The notes beneath the pieces were generated by a model that saw only the letters and a program-made list of their open reading frames with translations, had not been told where the DNA came from and did not search any database. A stretch of DNA of 64,000 nucleotides from Nectonema munidae (taxonomy: Eukaryota > Nematomorpha > Nectonematoida > Nectonematidae): assembly GCA_030549495.1 (NCBI GenBank), contig JAUIRK010000168.1, positions 794,107-858,106 of the forward strand, written 5' to 3'. Shown here in pieces: positions 25,801 through 37,800 of the stretch; within the stretch, counting starts at the first letter, position 1; each line of letters opens with the position of its first letter. Made by a program: the position numbers and the translations under genes.

Positions 25801-28800
25801 CTTTTTTTTCATCTCATATGCTGAAAAGTTATATCAATTCATTTGCATGAGGTTTTTTTAGAATTTTAGATTATAAATTTATAATCTAAAATAACTTAAA
25901 GTGATAAGATACAAACTCAACAGTAAGTTGGATAAAATAGATTGAAAAAGACAAACTTAAAGTGGAAGGGGACAGACTTAACCTATCTACTACCAATGTT
26001 CTCAAAGAGAACGCAGAAGACTTCAGGAATCTCTATTTAATTCAATGGAATTAAAGTGGAAAAGGACAAACTTAAAGTAAAAATTATATATTTTTGAATC
26101 ATTATAAAGATATATCAATCAATCAATCAATTTATTTTATTAATCAAAAACCGAAGCTTTTGTAATGTATGGCACTTTACAACAAAAATAATGTTATAAC
26201 ATATATAAAGTAATAAAAGTATGAAATTCAGTAAATTCATTTAAAAAGGAGGAGTAAAAAGGGATTAAGTTGAGTAGGGAGAGTTGATATTGTGCAGGTA
26301 GTGGGTGAAGAGGTTGCGTTTGAATTTGAGGATGTTTGTGGTGTTTCTGAGTGATCTAGGCAGTGCATTGAAGAGGGAGGATGAGGTGGAGTAAAATGTT
26401 TTGTCGGGGAGTTGATTTGGGTAGAGTATGTGATGTTCAACAAAATGAAAGAATTTAGCAAGATTTGAAAATTATTAACAAAAATTATGAAGAAATTTAC
26501 CGAAATTACTAAGAAAATTATTAAAGAAATTACAACGTCAGACATTTTAGGGACTAAGTCTGAGTTGAGATGGAGGAAAAAAAAGAAGGAATATATAAAA
26601 GAAGGGTGAGGCTAAAGGGCTGACATATGTAATACTAAATATAAGCGAAGAATATATAATCCTATAATATAACAAATCTTTAAATAATATTTCGACTCTA
26701 TGAGTCTTCTCAAGCAGAATGCAGAGGGAAGGTAAAGAGGTAAGGAAAGGAGAGATATTCTCATAGAGTCGAAATATTCTTTTTAATAAAGATTTGTCAT
26801 ATTATCCTATTATATTCGTCGATTATAAAGATAAATATAACATTTTACATATAAGTACCCATATAATAATGATACGTTTTAATATCTTGTCATTTAAAAA
26901 AAATTATTCATGTAATGGAACTTTTTTTGGCTATCCAATAAAGATATGTATCTTTGGCGAACATGCTATAGCGCAGGGGGGGGGGGGTGCTCGTTTTGTG
27001 CCAACTTAGATATTCCTTCAAGTTGCATTTATTTTATGAAAAAATAGAATGTGTTTTTTCTCATCTAATAAGAGGATATAGTTTAATCATATATGATTAA
27101 ATATATGCCAAAACATGTATATTTTACTCTTTTGTTAAGTTACAAGAAGTTTACGATATATATCCTCACGAAGTTTTAGGATGTGGACAGTTTGGAACGG
27201 TTTATGGAGGTAGTTTTGATTTTATATTCATATTTGAGTAAGTAAATTTAAAAGATATTCTAATTTATTGAAATAAAAGTTTTTTTGGAAGGAAATTATG
27301 ATTTTTTAAGTGTATTATTTGGGTTTGTTTTTATTTAATGAAGCGACACTTAGAAATGGGGGATTTAACTTATTTGATCGCAATAAAACCAAAAGACATT
27401 TCAGGCATTGATTTTCGAAGATTTATCATCGTCTTTCCCTTTTAAATGAATTCTCATAATTTAAAGACTACGATTTTTATTTCATTTTTCAATGGTGACC
27501 CATTATGCATGAAATGAATGAAATAAGAAATCCTTTACTTGATTCATAGAAAGCAGTGAAAATTTTAATTTAATTTTTGAATTTTTTTTTCTTCATAAAA
27601 AATATTATCCAATTTCTACAACCTTAGTATTTTAAAATTTATCCTACAAACATTGCCTTTTTCTCTTGCCTTGAACTTATTCATTTATTTCGAATCGCTA
27701 TCCTTTTGATGGTTTTGATATAACGGCTGAAATTATATTCTTGTTTTCTAATTCGTTTTATATCCTACCAAACTCGGTTCTTTAAAGTTAACAGGATCGA
27801 TTGGAATTCTTTAATTTCCTTTACTGATAGATAGGCCTTCATTTCGGGTTAATAAATTGATCGTGAATACTTTTAATTCATTTTCAATTCCTGAATTACT
27901 TTATCAATGTTTTCGAAAATCTTAATCTCTTAAATACTAGAATACAGAAATAAGAGCAGGGACGTATTCATCAAGGGCGCTATGGAAATAAATTCGAATA
28001 TATTAGTTAAAACATTGTGGGTTTTTTAACAAATCTAAACGACTAAACAAATCGTACTTGAAATCTGGCACTTTTTACCATTCCCTCATAAACATGAAAT
28101 ACTTTAAAGAAAATAATTATATACAATTTGTTTAAAATTAAGCATTTGATAATGAGAGAAATGTGAATGTTGCAATAAAAATTATTCAAAAGAGTTTATT
28201 TCCTTTCCAAATCGACAAAGAAACGCTAAATGAAGTTACAATTTTGAAAGTAATTTTTCATGTCTACTTTGTTACATCAAAAATTTGTAGTCATTTTTAC
28301 TTTAAGAGTGTGATTCATCCAGCTATTGTTGGGGTAGACAAAATGTTACAAACTTCAAAGAAAGTATTTTTTTTTATCAAATAGATTGCAATTAACTGTG
28401 TTCTTACCTGCATTTCTTTCAAAGGATTCTCTTCTAACACTTTGCAATTTTTTATTAAATGCGAGCCAAATTTAACGTACTTAACATGCGATTTTTTTTG
28501 ATTTAAAAATTACTATCGTTCCACAAATCTATAAATTTCCTCTTATGATAAATCTTCACTAAATGTTTTCGTTTCATTTTTAGTCTACGAAAACCATTGC
28601 CTACTTTTCAAAATCCAAAACATTTTAATCAAAATTTTTGAAAACTAACTATGATCAAATATATTTATTTATAAAATGAATAATGAACCTTTAGAATAAT
28701 CAAACAATTAACTATTTTTGATGCAAAAGATTGATAGATTTATTTTCTTTTATATTTGATAAATCTTGTTATTTAGATTTAAAACTTTTTCTGAATTATT

Positions 28801-31800
28801 CTTTTATGTCATAATATTTGTTAGCAAATCACCAGTAGAGAAACTGATTTCTTCGGGAGGAAAACTTTTCAAGAAATGAAAACCTATTTCATCATTCTTA
28901 AAATACTTAGTAAATATAACAAAGCAATTTTATATTTTTTACATTATCTTCAAACACTTATGAAAAAATTGTATTGTCTAAACTCTAAAATATTTCATCA
29001 ATAAGAAGGTGGATTGGAAATGTTTTAATCTCGGATATGGCATTAAGTAGTAGAATAAAGTAATCTGTATTCGAAGATTATTCAGTGCGATCTTTTAGAT
29101 CACATTTTTTATGTGTACATTATTTTAATCATCCTTCTACAAAAATGGCCTCCGGTATTGTACGTTTTGAAATAACTGTAAATTACGATTAATTTTGTTC
29201 TCAAAATTGCGGTTCTAAATTCAGTACGAAAAATACATATGCACGATAATTTTCAAAATAAAGTACGTTTCAAATTTAGATACGATATTTTTATCGAATC
29301 AAGAACGAGACTCTAAATGTCAAACCTCACGAAATGAAGTAGAAATTATTGAACTGGCTAAAGTTTTTAATGATATGGGCAATACTAACGAATCTGAGAA
29401 TGTTTTCATAATGTAGCATGATAAAAACATTGCTTAAAAAATTGTTAAAGCTGCTTTAGCACTGCTAGAGTTATTCAAGTAACAAAAAGGAATATATTTC
29501 AAATGATAGAGGATTGAGTTCTAATGATGATTTAATTTAAAGTATACTTTTTTAGGTTTGTAATCAATAAATTTCTAATGATTATTATTTTAAAAGTTAA
29601 ATAAAACAGACAATTTACATCAATATTACACTCAACATTTGAAAAATGTTTGGGTTAACAAGCAAAATAAATTGTAACATGTATTTTTGTGATTATTGAC
29701 ACAAAAATATTTTATACCTAAACAAATTCATCAATCTTAAATTACGTTATGGATTTTTTGAATTTGAAAGTCCTTACTTTTTTGTGTATAAAAAATTTTC
29801 GGTTAAAAATTTCGAAATTTCTCCCAAAAACTTATCTAAAGCCAATACTGCTCTTTAAGCGTTAAACTTTCATGAGGAAGGATTGGTTAAATCCAAATCA
29901 TTTTATGCCTTATAAAGTGTAAAATCTAACGGTTTGGTTGGTACCATTGGTCTAATGTCGATTAGTCTAAAATGGATGTAAAGGAAAGTATAAAAACACC
30001 AAAACTTAAATTGAAACTTTTATTCGATTAAATTAAAATGCAAGTACTGTACTTTGTTTCATAAAAATACATTAAAAATACAAAATTAAATCAACATTTA
30101 ACATGATGTGCAATATTTTCTTACTTCGTGCTCAAAATTTTAAATTGTCAGCAAGCACTGGCAGAAAACTAATATATCATTATTGTCCTCCTGGTTAAAA
30201 ATGATTGATTCTCCCTTAACGTTCAATTTTATTTCTCTTTATCGTATTGTTTGACTCTCCTGGAATAATGCAGCAATCTGTTCTTCCACAATTTTTGATC
30301 CTTTTCGCAGTTCGCCAATAAGTTTTAAAATTCTAACATTCAGTCAACCCAGTAATATATCTAACTGTCGATGCCATCCTTCGACTTTATTTTGAGTTCC
30401 TGGAATACCTCGTTCTATCCTATCCTGCTCTGAACATAATGAGTATAAAAAAATGAAACTGCACTTCTTGACCTCACAATACTCTTTAGTTTTTCCCCTA
30501 ATAAACATTTGGACCAATTGGTATAGAAGAATTATCGTTGGACCAATTCTACTTTTGGACGAGTTAGTTTTAAACCAATTCATATTTGAGCATATGGTAT
30601 TAGAGACCAATCTTCTTTAAACGAGTCACCTGGGATCGAAATTACAATCTCTGTTCGAATGATCAAACATATTTTGAAGAATATTTAAAATAATACTTTT
30701 TCAACATATTAAAACGTTATCTTACTATTAAACTGATCCGTCGATAAATGGAACAAGGGGGGGGGGGGTTCGCTTTGCCTCTGTGAGATGTTTTTTGACC
30801 CCTAGAAAGAACTTGGAGCTGCTATACATTTAAAGTTTTCTATTTTTAATTATTCTATATACACCCTTAAAAGAACATATTTATATATTGAAGTATTAAA
30901 TAAGAAATAAAACTTTTTTATTCTATTAATGTCCATAATTTTATATAACACTTTATTTGCTATATTTTTATTAACCAAACACGATTTGCTTTAGTTTAAT
31001 ACTAACCTACTACTGAGAGAATTATTGAACGTTTGAGGATTTCCTGATTTAGAATATTACATAAAAATAAATTTTCTCTGTCTCAAAGTACCAAATAAAC
31101 TTTCTTATGTCTAAATACAAATATTCATTTAAAAAGAATCATACACTTTTTTAATTCTTTTTCTAAATTACTTTAGGCTTTTATAGTGATGGAAAAGTTA
31201 TATGGCGATATGCTTGAATTAATATTACATGATCCAAAGGGATATCTATATGAAGAACAAACCAAATTTTACGCACATCAAGTACAATCCCTTTTTGTAT
31301 TTTGTTTAAAAGTTTATATAATATTTTGTTATACTTTTAAATTATTCAATTCTCCAATGATACTAATTCAGAAAAACATCAAAAACTCTAACCATAAATT
31401 TAGAAACCTGAAGTTTTTAAAGCATTTTTTGTCCTCAATTTAGTATAAATAGTTTTCTTAACAACAATTAAAAAAATTTTAATTTGTTTCGAATATAAGT
31501 TTCCGCATTATTATATTTACCCTAAATATCCTATTACAAACAATTAATTTCAAAAAGCATGTTTAATATATGAGATATTTTTTTATTTTAAAATTAAAAA
31601 AAATCTTGATTTTTCATGTTATTTTATCAAAATTAACTTACCGTATTAAAAAATTTCTAATTCTAGCGGGCTTAATTTTATAATTCTAGTCAAGTTTAAC
31701 TGTTTAATAAAAATGTATTTTCCATACTTAGATCTATACTTGAAAAATTGAAGTAGGGGACGCCATAATAAAACCTTACCATTCTCCTATTCTAAACCAC

Positions 31801-34800
31801 TAAATTTAGATTCCCCTTAGTTATTATTGTGATTTCTCGTTTTGAAATATGGTTAGAACCAAAATGTACATTCGTTTTTTGCTTATATGGAGGTATGTGT
31901 GCCATTGTTAATTGATCCTTTTGCCACGCTTCGCACGTGTGTCATAGGTTGCCGACCGCTGCTTTAGGGGATAAAACAAGATTTAAAGTTTTAGTGAAGT
32001 ACCCTTGTACGCACAATAAGGTATAGGTATTTTTTCTTTTTATATTATTCTATTATTATAATTAAGATTCTTATAGCTCTGCAATACCTTCATTCCAACA
32101 ACATCGTGCACTGTGACTTAAAACCAGAGAATGTTCTTCTAGAATGTGGAGACCCTTATACTCGAGTATAAAAACTTTTTGAGTACTTACTTTTTTTATT
32201 CACTCTCAATGACTTGTTTATTAGTCTTGATTCTTAAATGTGTTTTTAGTTATTATAATTTAATATATAATATTTCCAAAAGATAGATAGAGATTGTTAG
32301 ATAAACATATTGTTAGAAATAAGGGGTGCCACTTTTTTGTAGCAAGCATAAATAGGTAAAAATTAACCATTTTATGGTTTTTAAAATAGTTTTACTACGC
32401 TTTAGTTAAGGCGCTGCTTGTAGGCTACGTTTTTTTCAAAAAAATATTTTTAAAAGCACTTGATATTTTATCATTGTAAATGTACTCATCATACCACTTT
32501 GCAGAGTTGATAAGTTTTTACTCATCAGTACACTCTGATGTACTCAGTAGTACATCAGTACTACGTTGCAAATTATTAACGAGAAATAATCGTTCCATTT
32601 CGTTAATGTACGAATGATCATCATATAGCAAGGTTTCTACTATCGCACTCATCATTTCATACCCTCTTATTGATTTATGTGCGCCACCATATTTAGCATG
32701 TCTTACTCAGAATCAATTTTGCTTCATTTATATTTCATTCTTTAGATTTCTAATTTTTAATACGGTTTTTTGTCTACGCAGATTTTAAAAACCTAGTGTA
32801 TCAGTGTTTTCTATATCATAACCTCTGCGTAGACAAAAAATCGTATTAAAAATTTAGAATGAAATATAAATGAAACAAAACTGATTTCTGAGTATTTACC
32901 TTTTAAGCTCTTATTTTAAGAGTGATTTTTCTATAGTTTTTTTTATTTTTTTTAACTTTAAGAGAAAACTGTATAACCTGAAAGTCTTGCCACATTTGTC
33001 AATTTCAATTTCTAAAAGGACAATTGTTATTAATTAAAACTTATTTGGCGATTTTAATACCATAAAACACAAAAATATATTTAACCAAAAATGTTCTGCA
33101 ATATCATCCTTTCTAAACTTTTTTTGTCTCCCCTTAGTTCATCCTTAATAAGATTTTTCTGTTCTTTAACATTGTAAACCTTTATTATAACACTTTTCAT
33201 GCTCTATTTTGCAAAATGAAGCTGTTTTTTTTATAAAATTATGTGGATTTTTTGTTTTCTGTGAATAAATGTTCAATTGATATGCACATTTTTATCTATA
33301 TAATGGTTACGGAGACATTATTCAAAAAAACCAGAAATCAGAACTAAACTTGCAGTCAGAACTATGAATATGTAAAAAACTATGTTGCAAAAATACAAAC
33401 AATAAGAAAAATAGAAGTTAAAGTCCTAGTATCATTTTTTCTTTCACTTTTTTTTTTGTCAAAATCATTGAATGTCCGTAGTTTCCACTTATCAGATAAA
33501 ATGAGTTTGCTATCTAAGTTCACTCAAAAAAATTTTAAAGGAAAAAAACAATTTTATAACATCGTATTGTTAGAAAATGTGTTGTTTAAAATGTTTAAAA
33601 TTTATTTGCCTATATCAGTTTAAAAAATAAAATGCTTTTATTGCATAGTTAATCAAAATTTGATATAAATCCTCATTCTCAGTCATAAATGCACTGCATA
33701 TATGATACGCCTATTTGAATTTTTTTAGTTAATTTTAATTAAAATAGTTTGTTACTATAATGTATAGGTGTGTATTTGAATATTGAACTTTTACTACTTT
33801 TTTTAACTTGGTTCAAAGAAGTTTATTGGTATATTTACCAATTTTTTTTTATCAGTCGTTAAAGAGTTAAAAACATTTTTTCATATAAAATTTAAGCTTG
33901 CCTTAAAATATATAAAAATATGATTATATATAGAATATTAATTATTAACTTTTTTCAATTTTTTCTTAATATAAAGCAGGGCCCGCGCACCCTATTTATT
34001 TTGGGGGCTTGAGCCCCCCACCCCATTTTTGACCTGACCCCCCCCCCCCCACCCCCTTAACCCCTAACCCTCACTCAATTTTCCAAGCCTCTCCACTCAA
34101 TTTTTCAAGCTTAAATAAGTTTTAAATGAATTACATCCGATAAAGTGCGCTTGTGAAGAAGTCTTTTCTTTGTACATTGGTAGTTTCAATAAATATATTA
34201 TAAAATTGTCTAGAGTATTTTTTGAGTATCAAGCTGCTCTAACAATAGGAATCAGTACTGCATCCTGTGAGAGAAGTTTTTCGACCCTTAAAAGAGTTTT
34301 CGAGTTTTGTTCGTAGTTATTTTTTTATGAATGCTCTATAAATTTTAATTAGACCTCCTTATGTTAAGTATTTTAAGATCTATCGTAAGGATTTTTTTCT
34401 CTCAAAAGTGAATTGCTTGCAATCATTTTTCACATTTTTGTCACATCTTTTCAGTCAATTAGGATATATTTGCAACAGATAGTCATACATATACCATCAC
34501 TATACATATAGTACTAGAATAATAGCAACTATTATAAAAATCGGATTTAGACGATGTTTTAATATTAAGGATGCCTGTCTTCTCTCAGCGTGAAATGAAT
34601 TTAAAATGCTTCAACCGTACTGATTATCATGTATATACTAGAATATAGTTTTGACTTTTGTTTAATTATTCAATTTCAACAATTTTCTTTTTTATTTAGA
34701 TTAAACTTTGTGATTTTGGTTTTTCACGCTTCATTGATGAGAAATCCTTCAGATCATCAATAGTTGGAACACCAGCCTATTTAGGTACACTTCTCAACTA

Positions 34801-37800
34801 AAATTTGTATTTCTATTTTTGACCGAATAGATGTATTTGTAAAATTTAAAATTTTTTAATATAAATATTTTGTTTAAATTTCACCTTCGTTGGATTGATA
34901 ACAAGGTTTAATCTATACAAAAGTTCATTAGCACGTTTTTAGCCGAGACCCTCGAATTTATCAAATCGACATCCTAGAAAATCATACTCACTCCCCTATG
35001 TTAAAATGAAATTAAATCTATATTCTTACAATAATTAAAGTAATGAAGAATTTTTTCCTAATAGCAATTATAATTGCATACCCTACAATATAAAGTTAGT
35101 TGGAATTTCTTTAAACATTTAAGGATCAGGTTATCAAAAACTAATGATCTTCTTAACTTTTTCAATGAGTTTTTATATAAATTAAAGGAGACGAGTTTTA
35201 TTTTCAAGATAGCTTCGACAACCACAAATATAAAAAGACGTAAGCTCATGTCCTAGCGACTAAAAAGCACGGCTCAAAATGTGAGAAGGTGTGATCCTGG
35301 GAAGGATGCCTTTGCTGTCGAGCTTTTGTAGAAATTTCTATACAATAAATGTCATTTGGCTTTGTCCTAGGAAAAGGAAAGACAAGGAAATACGGAGTTT
35401 TTTTCCCCTGATGTTAGGATTCAAAAGACTTAGCGTTCTCTTTGATTTTTTTAATAATTTTCTGAGTGCTGCACGGGCTACTGATAGAATTGTCTTGGGT
35501 TCTACTCCTTGGACTTACCATTTTCTTCCCGCGATCTTTGCTATCCTTAGAGTTATCTTTATCTTTTTCAGGGTGAGGCCCAATATGAAGGTCTTTTTTC
35601 CAGTTTTTGCTTTCTCCTTTTGCAGGCCCCTTACCGGGATTCTTCGAAAGATGAGTCTTCAGAATTCTTCACCTGACTCCTCTCTTGAGAGTTTAGTTTT
35701 GAAGATTCTTTTTTTTTCTTTTAGAAAGTGAAAATTGATATTATCTATCCTTTTGGAGGGATGACCTCGGAATCAAAATTAAGTTTTGGAAATATATCCA
35801 GTGTTGGAAATAAAAGGCCTGAGACATAGATTTTATGAATGGATTACCTAAGAGGTAATCAGTCAATAGGAGGGGAGATGAGATAGGAAAAAGCGGTAAT
35901 ATAGATACTGGTGTAGCGAAAGCATTCTTAGAGAAATGCACAAAAAACAATAGAAGGCGTCGCTACTGTGATTAGTACAGTCGTTCTACCGATCACGCTA
36001 CTAACTTTACTATCTTTGAAATCATCTATTCGTATATGGTTCTAGTAATTTTACAAAAATTTAAAGTTTGACTAAACTAGATTTGACCTATTTATGTTTT
36101 AATTTCCTCAACTCAGAGTATCAACTCACTGGCACTATCTTTTACATTGCAAGAAGACATCCATTTAGTTAAACTAATATATGTTAAATTTTAATAGCAC
36201 CCGAAGTTTTACAAAACAATCCATATAACAGAAAGATTGACATGTGGTCAGTGGGTGTTTTAATCTACGTCAGGTAAATTTCCTTCCCTTATTTATTTAT
36301 TTTTTTCACTCAATTTGATTTCAATTTTTACAACCCAAGTCTCACCGGCACATTTCCCTTTAACGAAAAAGAAAATATAACTGATCAAATTTTGTCCGCG
36401 GATTTTTTATTCCCAATCAAAGTTTGGTCCAGTATCAGTTCAGAAGCTGAAGATATTATCAGTAATCTTCTCTCAGTGAAAGCACGACAAAGATATTCTG
36501 TCAACAAGTGTCTTTTGCATCCATGGCTCCAAGTATGTGAATCTTTTTTTAAAGTTTCAAATGATAGGGTTCTTTTTGGGAGCTTGGCAAATTTAAGGAG
36601 ATATTCAAATACGCCGAAAAAATTGCTCTGATCGCGAACAATTATGTTAAATTTCAAGTCATTCGAAACAAAAACCAAAAATGAGTTGGCAGGTTAGGGG
36701 ACACAGATTAATATCTATAATATTATTTGAACTACGACATATTAAATATATATAAAAGAGAGAGTGAGACAAAAAGAGTAATGAAAATCTACAACGTGTA
36801 CTTTGCCCAGGACATATTTCGCCTATCGAAGACTCTTCAGTCATGCTTTGCACATTCGACCAATTGGAGAGCACGGGTAGTATTCAAACACACTAGCAAC
36901 ACTACCCTTTATGTTTCTTACTTTATTTTTATATAACTAACTAGCAAGGAATACACTTGACTTGTAGCTATTGACAATTATTAGCTTAGTTTGATTGATG
37001 TTGTATAATGAATAATAGTTAAGAAAGGATAAATTAGATAAAACAGTGTAGATGAGGGATATATATTTATTTAGGGTGTCCCAACTTTTATACCAAAAAA
37101 ATTTCTATTTGAAACGCACAATCCTTAAATAGTTGTCTTTCTTTATCATTTTTTAAATAATTTCCATTCTATAATCTTCGCTCAAATACCATTTTGAAAT
37201 TTATTTAGTGCAACATTCGACACAATAAATCTACTTTCCTGTGATTATGTTTTTTAATAACTCCAAGTTATTAATGGGAGTATCTTTCCTTACTTCAACT
37301 TCAAATATATTTACACTTTCATTAGCTAATATAAATGGAGGCACACTTTTTACAATTTTAGTTATGATTTTTATAAACCTCAAGTTATATTGCATGCTTA
37401 TTTTTATGCAATTTTTGTTTTTCCATTTTTAAAGAAATTGTCTTCAAACTGAGTGTCTTAATAAAATATTCTTGATCTGTTTTACGTTTATAACTTTTTA
37501 TATTTGACTGATTTTAAAAATCTTATTAAACTGTTTATTTTTTTCTAATGAAAAATCCTAGTAGGGAGTAAAAGTGCCCCAAAAATAATTTTAATGGCAA
37601 TCGATATAAAAGGATCGCTTTGATCAACGTATTTCAACCTCACGGCAGATTTGAAACCTTGAACTACTAAATTGCTGCCCAGTCAATTAATTTCAGTATT
37701 TTATTTTGATTGGTTTAATTTGTGAAACAAGAGTGTATTTGAGAGTAATTTACATTCTCCGACTAGTTATTGCACCTTGTTTTTTAAATGACCTTTTTCC

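Noticed and set aside
35291-35731. 146-codon + strand frame in PKD intron 13
   Set aside because: The product is low in complexity and F/L/S-rich with no recognisable motif. The opposite strand looks more protein-like, so this is probably a shadow.
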